Source of the DNA: an uncultured Bryobacterales bacterium
Lineage (GTDB): Bacteria; Acidobacteriota; Terriglobia; Bryobacterales; UBA6623
Length of the DNA stretch: 64,000 bases
NCBI GenBank assembly: GCA_951813605.1
Contig: OX638379.1
Coordinates: forward strand, 4,724,062-4,788,061
Direction: 5' to 3'
The notes beneath the pieces are model-generated. The model was not told the DNA's origin and did no database searches. It worked only from the letters and a program-made list of their open reading frames with translations. Positions within the stretch are counted from its first letter, which is position 1, and each line of letters starts with the position of its first letter. The position numbers and the translations under genes were made by a program. Below, piece after piece: positions 39,296 to 48,413 of this stretch.

Positions 39296-40073
39296 GTCGA
39301 TAACCTCGCCTATTTAAAGTAGCGCATGAGCAAGTGGGTCGCAACTTTGGGCTCGATCGCTCCGAAGCATGCAGCAAATTCCGGTTGTTTCAACGATGAA
39401 GCCTCCCGGCAGCGACGATACACCGGCTCCTGGCGTGCGGTGCAACGGCGGTTCAGAGACAAACGCGTCTCGCCGCTTCCGGTGATGCACGTCCCGCATC
39501 AAGTTTAGACCGGTGGCTGTCGGGAAGGTTTCACTCCCCGCTTGAAATCTGGCGACCATTGCACCAGTGCATCCAGGGAGCTCCGGCCATGCCGGCCTCG
39601 GCAGTGCCTTGAAGAACCGGATGGTCGGGGCGCGCCAGCAGGCCAGAGAGAGGGCGTCGAGTGAGTCGAAGAACCGGGGCCGAACTTCTCAGGTCTCGAA
39701 AACTGTGCAGGCCACGAAGTCGGGCTGGCTGTTTGGGGCGCACTTGTTGGTCGGCACGAACGGCTCTACCGGAACGGCGTCCGGCCGCGCGGCAACCCCT
39801 CCGACTTGCGCCGATCGCATCAGCACGCGGAATTCACGGACAGGCCCGCCCGGTCGGGAGGAGCGGTCAAGTTGTTCCACAAAGCCCGACGGTCTTCCGG
39901 AGGCGCGAGTCGCCGCGACGGACGATTCCCAATTCGTTGGGAGAACTGTGTTGGTCGCCTCTTGCACGCTGCTGGCAACCCGATCGGAGCGATGGACCCA
40001 CTAAGCTATTCCTGGTCCGCGGTGTGGCAGATTCGCTGGGCCGAGGCGGGGGCCTGGCCGTATAATCCAATTC
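39296..40073. other. gene-poor interval
   Basis: About 780 bases. A minus-strand frame at 39689-39967 (including FRVLMRSAQVGG and FVPTNKCAPN) continues in shifted frames to 39314 and may be a decayed gene, but I do not recognise it. No repeats or RNA genes seen. Confidence 0.35.
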
Positions 40074-40955
40074 ATGCTGACTCGACGCGATCTAATCTCC
40101 TCACTTGCCTTGGCGCCCGCAATCGCGCGTGCCGGGACCCCGAAGCTCGCTGGCACGGGGCCGAGGCTGAAGACCGCAATCTGCGCCTACTCGTTTCGAG
40201 CGGCGCTTGGCGACGGCTCCCTGAGCTATCTGGACCTCGTCGACATGGCAGTCGAGAACAGAGTCGACGGGATCGATTCGACAGTGTACTGGTTTCCGCG
40301 GGACAACCTCGAATCGTTTCTCGTTTCCTTCCGTCGAAAAGCGTATCTTGCCGCTGTGGAGCTGCCGAGCATAGCGATTCGCAGCGACCTGTGCCGGCCC
40401 ACGGCCTACGAGCAAGAGCGCGAAGCGGCTTGGCTCCGTCACTGGATCGACGTGTCCTACAGGCTGGGGTCCAGCCACATCCGCGTGTTCGGGGGCCAGG
40501 TTCCGGAGGGTAGCAGCGAGGATCAAGCCGCGAGATGGGTAGCCGAGATTCTGAAACGGGCGGCCGACTACGCGGCGGACCGGGGCGTCGTGCTGGGGCT
40601 GGAGAACCACGGGGGCATAACCTCGCGCGCTGAGCGCATCATTCAAATCGTGCGCGCAGTCGACCATCCCAATGTCGGCATTAATCTCGACACGGGGAAT
40701 TTCCGAAGCGAGCCCTACAAGCAGATCGCGATGTGCCTGCCCTATGCCGTGAATTCCCAGTACAAGGTCCAAATCCGGAATGAGGCGGGCGAGCACGTTC
40801 CGTCCGACTGGGATCGAATTGTGAGAATGTTCGCGAAGGCCGGCTACCGCGGCTACATGGCCTTGGAATACGAAGCGCCGGAGGACCCCTTCACTGCAGT
40901 ACCCCGCTATCTCGCGACGCTGCGCGAACTGGCCGAGCGCCACGGCAGCGCTTGA
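40074..40955 (+). CDS. sugar phosphate isomerase/epimerase family protein
   Basis: The 293-residue protein is a xylose-isomerase-like TIM barrel. After a short export-like N-terminus (MLTRRDLISSLALAPAIARA, a weak Tat pattern) come ICAYSFRAAL, VDGIDSTVYWFP, VVLGLENHGG with a metal-binding Glu near 183, GINLDTGNF with an Asp near 204, and GYMALEYE with a Glu near 263. Such enzymes isomerise or epimerise sugars; the substrate is unknown. Its 3' end is the left copy of a diverged direct duplication whose other copy lies at 42140-42361, where the isomerase end has decayed. No operon partner is evident. Confidence 0.85.
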   Translation: MLTRRDLISSLALAPAIARAGTPKLAGTGPRLKTAICAYSFRAALGDGSLSYLDLVDMAVENRVDGIDSTVYWFPRDNLESFLVSFRRKAYLAAVELPSIAIRSDLCRPTAYEQEREAAWLRHWIDVSYRLGSSHIRVFGGQVPEGSSEDQAARWVAEILKRAADYAADRGVVLGLENHGGITSRAERIIQIVRAVDHPNVGINLDTGNFRSEPYKQIAMCLPYAVNSQYKVQIRNEAGEHVPSDWDRIVRMFAKAGYRGYMALEYEAPEDPFTAVPRYLATLRELAERHGSA

Positions 40956-41029
40956 CGGGAACGCCGCATTCGACGCCGTCGCATGCCTGCGTCAGTCCGA
41001 GAATTGCCGCGAATGCGGGGCCTCGAGGC
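40806..41029. repeat. left copy of a diverged direct duplication
   Basis: This segment covers the last 150 bases of the isomerase gene and about 75 bases beyond it. It aligns in the same orientation with 42140-42361; over 40842-40917 versus 42175-42250, 63 of 76 bases agree by hand count. On the minus strand 40992-41027 reads LEAPHSRQFSD and stop, matching LEAVQSRPFPD and stop of the TPR gene, so it holds the relic of that gene's end. Confidence 0.85.
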
Positions 41030-41305
41030 CTTGAGGCGCAGGAGCCGGCGGCGAAGGGGCCCGCTGGGCAGACGAGGCGGGGGGGCAATCCCTAGCTTCG
41101 CTTGAACCCGGCTCATTGTCGGCACGGGGCTGGCTCCGAGCTTGCACTCGGGAGCCTTGGCATCCGCCGATGAGCCGATCAAGATGGTGTTGATACCGTT
41201 TCGCCTTCACGGCTACAATGAGTCGCTGCCGACCGTCTCGGCCGCGTTCAAGGCCGACATGCCAGCCAACGGCAATCACGTACTGGGCGAGCATTCGAGG
41301 TCGAG
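40956..41305. other. intergenic between isomerase and acetyltransferase genes
   Basis: The first 75 bases belong to the duplication. The rest shows a plus-strand open stretch (about 41110-41295, including MVLIPFRLHGYNESLP) that looks somewhat protein-like but has no recognised family and no clear start. Confidence 0.35.
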
Positions 41306-41848
41306 TTGAAGGCACCGCGGAGCATTGAAACCGCGCGGCTCATCCTCCGCAGGCCGGAGCATGGCGACGCCAGCGAGATTTTCGAGCGCTATGCCAGCGA
41401 TCCGGTCGTGACCCGCTATCTCAGCTGGCCGGCCCATCGCTCGGTCGACGACACGCGAGCCTTTCTCGAGTTCAGCGACGCCGAGTGGGAGCTCTGGCCG
41501 GCTGGGCCGTACTTGGTCTGCGGACGGTTTGACGGTGCAGTGCTTGGAGGCACCGGTCTGGCGTTCGAGACGTCGCATCGGGCGTCCACGGGCTACGTGC
41601 TCGCGGCGGATAAATGGGATAGGGGGTACGCGACAGAGGCGCTGCGTGCAATCGTCGGTATCGCGTCCGGCGTAGGCGTTCATCGGCTCTACGCCCTATG
41701 TCATCCGGAGCACCGGGCGTCGAGTCGGGTGCTGGAAAAGCAAGCCTTTCAGCTCGAGGGCACGCTCCCCCGTTGCATGGAGTTTCCTAATCTGGCAGTC
41801 GGCGTTCCTGCCGATGTCCTCTGCTACGCGTCGATCCTAGTCCCGTAG
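41306..41848 (+). CDS. GNAT family N-acetyltransferase, RimJ/RimL type
   Basis: The 180-residue protein has the RimJ/RimL layout: IETARLILRRPEHGDASEIF at the N-terminus, TGLAFETSHRASTGYVLAADKWDRGYATEALRAIV (acetyl-CoA-binding motif A, in parts, with the RGYATEA loop) and HPEHRASSRVLEKQAFQLEGTL at the C-terminal side. It would transfer acetyl groups to an amine of a protein or small molecule in the cytoplasm. The start is TTG 41306 with GAGG about five bases upstream; there is no better in-frame start. It lies between the two copies of the diverged duplication and may have arrived with that event. Confidence 0.88.
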   Translation: MKAPRSIETARLILRRPEHGDASEIFERYASDPVVTRYLSWPAHRSVDDTRAFLEFSDAEWELWPAGPYLVCGRFDGAVLGGTGLAFETSHRASTGYVLAADKWDRGYATEALRAIVGIASGVGVHRLYALCHPEHRASSRVLEKQAFQLEGTLPRCMEFPNLAVGVPADVLCYASILVP

Positions 41849-42089
41849 GCGTTTAGCGCGACGAGAGTCATTCGGTCGACGACAGCCAAGCTCGGGCGCA
41901 CGCCCTCCCTCTTCCCGATTGAACGGCTTTCCCGCCGCCAGATCGAGGGGCGCTACTGGATTCGGTCCGTCCTGCGCGAGACTTGTTGCGGGTGAACTCG
42001 CTTCCGAGGCACCTGCGAATGCGGCGCCAGCTGCGTCCATGTGGACCAAACCCAAGGCCGCGGCGTGCTCGACGCCCGCAGGGGTTTCG

Positions 42090-42270
42090 CATGCTTCGTC
42101 AAGCACACTCCACGAAACCGAATTGACCTCTTGTCCATCGACTCGGATTGGCCGACCAGATGTTCACGACAACCGGCTACCGCGGCTCCATGGCTTTGGA
42201 ATGCGAAGCGCCGAACAATCCCCTCGCTGCGGTGCCTCGCGATCTCGCGAGACTAACGTGAACTGGCCGA
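42090..42270 (+). pseudogene. relic of the 3' end of a sugar isomerase gene
   Basis: In one frame 42169-42231 reads TTGYRGSMALECEAPNNPLAA, parallel to AKAGYRGYMALEYEAPEDPFTA of the intact gene at 40074-40955. The match continues as VPRDLARL before a premature stop caused by a frame change. Fainter similarity extends upstream to about 42090. No start and no upstream body remain, so it is a decayed duplicate. Confidence 0.8.
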
Positions 42271-42361
42271 GCGCAACGCCGCTGCTTGAACGGGCCGCCC
42301 GCTCTGCCGCCTTGCGACACCTGCTTCAGTCTGGGAACGGCCGCGACTGGACGGCCTCGAG
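42140..42361. repeat. right copy of the diverged direct duplication
   Basis: It aligns with 40806-41029 in the same orientation and contains the isomerase relic plus the intact 3' end of the TPR gene on the minus strand. The alignment passes through both stop-codon regions and ends near the shared ggcctcgag. Confidence 0.85.
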
Positions 42362-43396
42362 CAATGCGGGGTTCTGGCGGCGCAGCCGCAAAGAGAGCTC
42401 CTTTTCCTTGCGAGCCGTGGCGCGGTCTCGCAAGCGGAAGTGAACCTGCGAGAGCATCAGATGAGGCTGGGGGTGTCGCGGGGCGAGGCGTACCGCTTCG
42501 TTGAGCGCGTCGACGGCCTCGGCCCACTTCCCCAAGCCCATCATCGCTCGCGCTCTCGCAATCCGCGCCGGCATGTAATCGGGTCGCAGGGCAACCGCCC
42601 GGCCCAGAGGCTCCAGCGCCTCGTCGTAGCGCGCTTGCTTGACCAGCCAGTCCCCGAAGAAAAAGTGCGGCTCCTCGTAACTGGGATCGAGCTCGATCGC
42701 CTTGCGCAGGTAGGGCAGGGCCTCCTCGAAGCGACCGTCTTTCTGAAGGTGCCAGGCGAATTCGAAGTTGGCCCGGGCCGACGCAGGATAGCGTTTCGCG
42801 GCCCGCGCGGCGATCTCCAGGCCGGCGCCGAGGTCTCCCGCCTCCCTGCATGCGTGCACCGCCATGTAGTACAAGTCCTCCGCTTCGGGCCGCAGCCGCA
42901 GCGCTCGCATGGCGATGTCGGCCGCTTCCCTGTGGTACCGCCCCTTGCCGTACTCGACGGCCATGATCTGCATCAGCTGGAATCGGTCCGGCCGCAGATC
43001 GAGCGCTTTGCGCCATGAGCGCAAAGCTTCGTCGCCTCGCCCTAGCTCTTGCTCCGCTACTCCGAGAAGGTAGTGGGCGTTGAAATCGCTCGGGGAGGCC
43101 TCCGCAGCCCGTGCCAAGTGGCGACGAGCCTCGCCAAAGCGTCCGGCGGAGAAATGCATGTATCCGAGATTGAACAGCGCCGGGAAATAGTCAGGCGCTG
43201 CTTCGAGCGCCCGGCGCCAGAGCTTCTCCGCCTGATCAGCCTGGCCCCCTTGAGCCAGAGCCAGCCCGCGATCCGTGAGAGCCGCCGGATCGGTCGAATC
43301 GATCTGCTCAGTCCAGGCTGGCCAGGAGATGCACAGCAGCGCCACCATGGCACCCATCATCCGGCCCGCCGCGACGCCTGTTCGTCGCCACTTCAC
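42326..43396 (-). CDS. TPR repeat protein, exported or membrane-anchored
   Basis: The 356-residue protein starts at GTG 43396, which overlaps the stop of the FG-GAP/ASPIC gene as GTGA; the frame is open further up only as antisense of that gene. A signal segment (MMGAMVALLCISWPAW) precedes about eight tetratricopeptide repeats, recognisable as ALFNLGYMHFSAGRFGEARRHL, FEFAWHLQKDGRFEEALPYL and similar 34-residue units. TPRs bind other proteins, here perhaps the coupled ASPIC/UnbV protein. Its 3' end lies in the duplicated segment whose other copy has a relic of the same C-terminus. Pairs of this type are common in Acidobacteria; their role is unknown. Confidence 0.85.
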   Translation of the reverse strand: MKWRRTGVAAGRMMGAMVALLCISWPAWTEQIDSTDPAALTDRGLALAQGGQADQAEKLWRRALEAAPDYFPALFNLGYMHFSAGRFGEARRHLARAAEASPSDFNAHYLLGVAEQELGRGDEALRSWRKALDLRPDRFQLMQIMAVEYGKGRYHREAADIAMRALRLRPEAEDLYYMAVHACREAGDLGAGLEIAARAAKRYPASARANFEFAWHLQKDGRFEEALPYLRKAIELDPSYEEPHFFFGDWLVKQARYDEALEPLGRAVALRPDYMPARIARARAMMGLGKWAEAVDALNEAVRLAPRHPQPHLMLSQVHFRLRDRATARKEKELSLRLRRQNPALLEAVQSRPFPD

Positions 43397-45144
43397 GGAA
43401 TCGCCACCGCATCGCCCGAGCCCTCTGTGAGCAGCCACCCGCGGCGACTCGCGATCCCGGGAAAAAACTCCTCCTCGCCGGTCGGCCACCGAACGACGAC
43501 CTTCTCGATTCGATCCGCCGCTCCGAGCCCGAAATGGACCCTCAGGTCGTTGTGGGAAACGTAGCTGGACTGGCTCATCACGGCCCGCGTCTGGCTCAAT
43601 CCTCCCGCTTCGATCGTCACTTTGGCACCAATTGCCGCGCGGTTCGAACTGGTTCCGCGCAAGGTCAGCCGCACCCAGTTGCGCCCCTGAGGCAGATCGT
43701 TCCTAAGAAGCGAGACCCGTTCGGCCATGTTCATGACAAGGACATCGACATCCCCGTCGTCGTCGAAATCGCCGAACGCCGCCCCGCGGCTCGACCGCGC
43801 TTGGCGTAGCGCCGGCCCGGCAAGAGCGGAAACGTCCTCGAAGCGCTCGCCTTCGATGTTTCGGTAGACCAAGTTCCGCTGGACATACGACTCGGCGATC
43901 TTCGTTTGCCGGTCCAGCTTGGGGTACACGTGCCCGTTGACTTGGAAAATGTCCTGCCAGCCGTCGTTGTCGAGGTCAGCGAAGTCCACGCCCCAGCCCA
44001 CGTATTGCGGATTCGAGGCGAGGCCGGCCCGGACACAGATATCCTCGAAGAATACTCCGTCGTTGCTGCGGTACAAGTTGGGGTAGTCGTCCGCGAAATT
44101 GGTCTTGACAAGATCGAGCCAGCCGTCGCCATCGAAGTCGCCGACGCCCACCCCCATGCCGCCCTGCTCGAAGCCGTGTTCGTTGAACGCGACACCGGTT
44201 TCGGTAGCGTAGTCCGTGAACGTGCCGTCGCCGTTGTTCAGGAAGAGAATGCTGGGGGTCGAGTCGCAGGCGATGTAGATGTCCTGCCAGCCGTCCCCGT
44301 CGAAGTCAGCCGCGACAGCCGTGAAGGCGTAGTAGTCCCGCACGTCGCGCACGCCCGCTTTCTCGCTGACGTCGACGAAGCTACCGTCGCCGAGATTCCG
44401 GTAGAGCGTCACGTTGCCGTAGGGAAGGCCACGAGGCCCGCAGTAGACCGGCATGCCCTTCCACTCGCAGTTGGATGTCTTGCCGGGAGGCGGCGCAGTC
44501 TCCGGGTCGAACCGCTGGTATTGCGAGACGAGCAAATCAAGCAATCCGTCCCGGTCGTAGTCAACGAACGTGCAGCCGGAACTCCATTGGTCGGCCGAAC
44601 CCGCGACGCCGGCGGCCTCCGCGGTCTCGAGAAAGCCGCCGTCGCCCCCGTTTCGAAAGAGGGCGTCCTTGCCCCAATACGCCACGAAGACGTCTAGTTG
44701 GCCATCGTTGTCATAGTCTCCAGCGCAGACTGCGCTGCCCCATCCGGAACGGCCGAGGCTGCTGCCGGAGGTCTCGTCCACGAAGCTCCCGTCGCCGACG
44801 TTGCGGTAAAGGCGGCTAGTGGGCGCGTTGCCGTCCGGGAAGCCTTCAAGTCGGGAGCCGTTGACCAGGAAAACATCAAGCTTTGAGTCACCGTCGTAGT
44901 CCAGAAAGGCCACTCCGGAGCCGTTGGACTCGATTATGAATCGCTTCTCGTCCTCGGCTCCGTACGTGAACGCCAGATCTAGGCCAGCTTCACGCGCGAC
45001 ATCGACAAAACCCGCATCCCAAGGCAGACCGGATGCTTCGCGGGCCTTGACGGGCAAGGCGTTCGGGCTCGCGACTCCTTGCGCTAGAAGCCCGCCGGGA
45101 ACGAGAGCCGCTAGCAAGAGCGGCAGCAGCGACTCGCTTTGCAT
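43393..45144 (-). CDS. FG-GAP/VCBS repeat protein with ASPIC/UnbV domain
   Basis: The 583-residue protein has a signal peptide (LPLLLAALVPGGLLAQG) and at least seven FG-GAP repeats with the calcium-binding pattern DYDGDSKLDVFLVN, DYDNDGQLDVFVAYW, DYDRDGLLDLLVSQY, DFDGDGWQDIYIAC, DFDGDGWLDLVKTN, DLDNDGWQDIFQVN and DFDDDGDVDVLVMN. These build an integrin-like propeller. The C-terminal 110 residues are an ASPIC/UnbV domain (NWVRLTLRGTSSNRAAIGAK, and the VVRWPTGEEEFFPG motif). The protein is exported and probably adhesive or carbohydrate-binding. It is followed by, and translationally coupled to, the TPR gene. Confidence 0.9.
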   Translation of the reverse strand: MQSESLLPLLLAALVPGGLLAQGVASPNALPVKAREASGLPWDAGFVDVAREAGLDLAFTYGAEDEKRFIIESNGSGVAFLDYDGDSKLDVFLVNGSRLEGFPDGNAPTSRLYRNVGDGSFVDETSGSSLGRSGWGSAVCAGDYDNDGQLDVFVAYWGKDALFRNGGDGGFLETAEAAGVAGSADQWSSGCTFVDYDRDGLLDLLVSQYQRFDPETAPPPGKTSNCEWKGMPVYCGPRGLPYGNVTLYRNLGDGSFVDVSEKAGVRDVRDYYAFTAVAADFDGDGWQDIYIACDSTPSILFLNNGDGTFTDYATETGVAFNEHGFEQGGMGVGVGDFDGDGWLDLVKTNFADDYPNLYRSNDGVFFEDICVRAGLASNPQYVGWGVDFADLDNDGWQDIFQVNGHVYPKLDRQTKIAESYVQRNLVYRNIEGERFEDVSALAGPALRQARSSRGAAFGDFDDDGDVDVLVMNMAERVSLLRNDLPQGRNWVRLTLRGTSSNRAAIGAKVTIEAGGLSQTRAVMSQSSYVSHNDLRVHFGLGAADRIEKVVVRWPTGEEEFFPGIASRRGWLLTEGSGDAVAIP

Positions 45145-45595
45145 GGCCGGTGCCGGATCGCCTCGAAACCTGAGTATGGCACAGTTACGCCGGGTTTCTT
45201 GCGAAAAGCACGCGGCAGTGCGGCAACCGGCTCTCGATGCCTGCCGAGATCAGCCAAAACGGCGAACAAGGCGGCACCTGAGGAAGAATGCACGACGCGG
45301 GGCGCGCCGTCAGCAGTGCCCCGGAGACAGATCTCTGGACGGAGCGGTCGGCTTCCTGCCCTTTGGACAGATAATCCAGTCTTTCGGTGGCAGGGCACCG
45401 GGAGCTCGCAGGAACCCGTGAGGCTTCGAGCCGGGGCCAACCTGGCATCGAAGTCGTGCCCGGCATGGAACTAGGCGGGCGCGATCTCGCGCCTCCAAAA
45501 CCGAATATGGGACCAAGGCCATGCGGGAGCGAGCTCCCGTCAGCAAGGCGCGAACTGCGTCGTGGCGCCACAGGCCGATGGAGCCGCGCCCGGCG
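45145..45595. other. intergenic
   Basis: About 450 bases between the FG-GAP gene and the end of the LytTR regulator gene, both on the minus strand. No gene, repeat or RNA recognised. Confidence 0.5.
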
Positions 45596-46363
45596 TCAGC
45601 GAAGAAGCGCCCGCACCATCGCTGCATTTCGCTTGCTGACTGTGCACTGGAAGCCGTTGGCCAAGGTTAGGAGCCATCGCCGGCTGCTTAACGAGCTAAC
45701 TCTGCTGATCTTGTCGCTGTTCACGAGCACGCTGCGATGCACGCGGAGGAACGCTGAGCCGGCTAGCTTGCCAGTGATCTCGCGAAGGGTCTGTGTCGCG
45801 CGGTAGCGGCGGTTCTTCGTCTGGATCCATACGATCTCCCCAGACGCTTGGAACGCATAGACCTGATCGAGGTCCAAGAGAAGGAAGTCCCTCCCGTGCA
45901 TGCCCACGATCTTCAGCTTGCGACGACCTTGCACGGCGTCCGCGTTGAGAGCCGCCGCAACCTTCTCGGCGTAGGCTTGGGGCCTCCGCCGCGAGTTTCT
46001 GGCGCGCTCGATGGAGCGCAGCAGCCGCTGACGGCTGAACGGCTTGAGCAGGTAGTCGACGGCGCCGACCTCGAACGCCTTGATGGCGTGCTCGCTATAC
46101 GCGGTGACGAAAATGATCGCCGGCAGCCTTCCTCGGATGCCCCGCACGACTTCGAAGCCGTCGCTGACAGGCATTTGGATGTCAAGCAGCACCAAGTCGG
46201 GATTCAGAGCCTTGATCTGCCGCCGTGCGGCCTCGCCGTTCTGCGCTTCGCCCACGATCTCGATGCCGTCGATCTCGGCAAGATCCCGTCGCAAAACGTC
46301 GCGCGCCGCCTGCTCGTCGTCGACAACCAAGGTTCGAAGCCGCTCCGCTCGCACGCCGCTCAT
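45596..46363 (-). CDS. LytTR-family response regulator
   Basis: The 255-residue protein starts at ATG 46363 (MSGVRAERLRTLVVDDE); the longer frame adds Arg-rich sequence without meaning. The receiver domain has VVDDE, the phosphorylation site D61 in LLDIQMP, and the Lys in LLKPFSR. A linker leads to a LytTR DNA-binding domain (about 160-255) with the typical FLLLDLDQVYAFQASGEIVWI strand region, FLRVHRSVLVNSDKI and the terminal basic strand. It should bind promoter DNA when phosphorylated by the LytS-type kinase encoded divergently 194 bases away. Confidence 0.92.
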   Translation of the reverse strand: MSGVRAERLRTLVVDDEQAARDVLRRDLAEIDGIEIVGEAQNGEAARRQIKALNPDLVLLDIQMPVSDGFEVVRGIRGRLPAIIFVTAYSEHAIKAFEVGAVDYLLKPFSRQRLLRSIERARNSRRRPQAYAEKVAAALNADAVQGRRKLKIVGMHGRDFLLLDLDQVYAFQASGEIVWIQTKNRRYRATQTLREITGKLAGSAFLRVHRSVLVNSDKISRVSSLSSRRWLLTLANGFQCTVSKRNAAMVRALLR

Positions 46364-46557
46364 TCCGCTCGCCGGTTTTATCACGATGCGCCTTCTTAAG
46401 CTTGCGATTTCCCATGGGCGGGATGGAATCGCGGACGAGCGGGCCGGGTCGCGCCGTAACCGGCACATGCGCCGCTCGCGGTCTGCGCGGAGCCGCCAGG
46501 GTGCTCGGTCCGGCCTCGCCACGTGCTGTACCTTGACGATAAGAAGGCCGGTACCCG

Positions 46558-48390
46558 GTGGATTTCGTGACCCATTTCCCCATCTTGGTGAACGTGCTCG
46601 GACACGCCGCCGGGATCGCAGCCTTCGGAGCGTTCCTGGTGCTCTTGTTTCGAAGCCGTCGGCCAGGGATTCGCTTGCCCGCTGCCGCGGCCGGGCTGGC
46701 GCTGTCCTGGAACCTGGGCTCGCTGGTTGGCTTGCTTTCCGAGCAGGATAGCCAATTCCGAGAAGCCGTTGCGACCCTGAGCCTGGCCATTCTGAGCCTG
46801 GTGCCTTGCACGCTCCTTCACCTGGCGCTGGGAGAGCAGCATCGCTGGCTGAGCCGATCGGGCTATGCCCTCAGCGGCTTTGCTGCCGCCATCCACTTCT
46901 CCAACGCAGTCGGCGTGCGTGTCGGGTGGCAAGCGGCAGGCACCGCCGCAATCTACTACGGATTCAGCGCATTGGCTGTGACGAGCGCAGTGCTGCTTGC
47001 GATACGAGGCTCTTCCCACCGTCGAACCGGAATGCGAGCCTTGGCGGCGATGGCCCTGTTCTTGCTGGCGGGGTCGTTCGTCCACTTCGGTCGCGAGCAC
47101 GCGGCGGGAGCGTGGGTGCACGAACTAGTTTTCCACCACGCGGGGATTCCGCTGGCGCTTTTCGTCCTCCTCCAAGACTACCGGTTCCTGCTGATGGACG
47201 TGTTTGTCCGGCTGGCCGGGGCGGGCCTGCTCGCAGGAGCGTTCGCCGGCACTCTCCTCTGGCTTGCCGACTCGCTCGCCCTGTTGGAGAACGCCTCCGC
47301 CACCGCGATTGGCCTGGCAGTGTTCGTTGTGGTGTCCGGACTGGTGATCGTCGCCTACCCCGTTATCCTCCAGGGCGCCGGCAGACGGTTGGAAAACGCT
47401 TTGTTCGGACGCAAGAACGTTGGCGAGGCGTCGCGGACCGTGCGCGCCCTGGAAGCGGACAGCGACACGGCATTGCTCGTCCAAGCGTCCCGCTGCTTGG
47501 CCGAGTTCGTATCTGCGGAGCGATGGGAGTTGCTGGCAACTGCCGTCGACATCCAAGCGGCTCGGTCCGAGGCCGCGCCGGCCCCCGTCTTTGACATCCT
47601 GACAGCCTCTGGGCATCCGTGGCCCGAGGCAGTCGTGGCCTTGCGGGACGGAGCGGGGACGTCCCGGCCACTCCTCCTGGGCTCTCGAGAAGGCGGTCGC
47701 CGCTACCTAAGCGTCGACCTCGCCGATCTGGACATCCTCGCAGCGGAAGTCAACAGCCGGGTGGAGCGCATGCGGCGCGAGGAACAGGACAATCTCCTTC
47801 GAGAAGCCGAGATGGCCACGTTAAGAGCCCAGATCAACCCCCACTTCCTCTTCAACGCACTCAACGCCCTCAACGGGATCATCCCGGCAGACGCGGCCGA
47901 CGCAAGACGGACGCTCGTGAACCTAGCCGATATCTTCAGGTACTCGTTGGAAAGCAAGCGGCAGTTCGTCCCCCTGGAAGAAGAGTTGGAAATCGTCAGG
48001 GCGTACCTCCAGATCGAGAGACTGCGACTGGGAGCGCGGCTGTCCAGCCGAATCGACATGGGGGAAGAGGCTCGCTATCGAAAGGTTCCGGCACTCTCCA
48101 TTCAGCCCTTGGTGGAGAACGCGGTCAAGCACGGCGTTAGCCGCAAGGTCGAGGGAGGCGAGGTCCGCGTGTCGGCCCGGCAAGAGGACTCCCGGCTGCG
48201 GATTGATGTCGCCGACGACGGGCCGGGGTTTGATGCCGCCACCGCTTCCACGGTTGGCCACGGCCTGCTCAACGTGGAAAGGCGCCTGCACCTGTGCTAC
48301 GGAGGCGACGTCGAGTTCGTCATCGAGTCGGGCCAAAGCGGCTCGCGAGTCGGCTTCAGCGTGCCGCTCCGAGAGTCCGAGCGACCATGA
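46558..48390 (+). CDS. LytS-type sensor histidine kinase
   Basis: The 610-residue protein begins at GTG 46558 and has an N-terminal membrane region of about eight helices (5-30, 38-60, 70-93 and on to about 265). A poorly conserved GAF-like or linker segment follows. The kinase module has the HPK7/8 motif LRAQINPHFLFNALNAL with the phospho-acceptor His near 428, the QPLVENAVKHG N box and the DDGPGF G box. It is the natural partner of the divergent LytTR regulator. What the many membrane helices sense is not known. It converges with thrS, 23 bases away. Confidence 0.92.
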   Translation: MDFVTHFPILVNVLGHAAGIAAFGAFLVLLFRSRRPGIRLPAAAAGLALSWNLGSLVGLLSEQDSQFREAVATLSLAILSLVPCTLLHLALGEQHRWLSRSGYALSGFAAAIHFSNAVGVRVGWQAAGTAAIYYGFSALAVTSAVLLAIRGSSHRRTGMRALAAMALFLLAGSFVHFGREHAAGAWVHELVFHHAGIPLALFVLLQDYRFLLMDVFVRLAGAGLLAGAFAGTLLWLADSLALLENASATAIGLAVFVVVSGLVIVAYPVILQGAGRRLENALFGRKNVGEASRTVRALEADSDTALLVQASRCLAEFVSAERWELLATAVDIQAARSEAAPAPVFDILTASGHPWPEAVVALRDGAGTSRPLLLGSREGGRRYLSVDLADLDILAAEVNSRVERMRREEQDNLLREAEMATLRAQINPHFLFNALNALNGIIPADAADARRTLVNLADIFRYSLESKRQFVPLEEELEIVRAYLQIERLRLGARLSSRIDMGEEARYRKVPALSIQPLVENAVKHGVSRKVEGGEVRVSARQEDSRLRIDVADDGPGFDAATASTVGHGLLNVERRLHLCYGGDVEFVIESGQSGSRVGFSVPLRESERP

Positions 48391-48413
48391 TGAGGAAAGA
48401 CCGTCCCCGCCTC

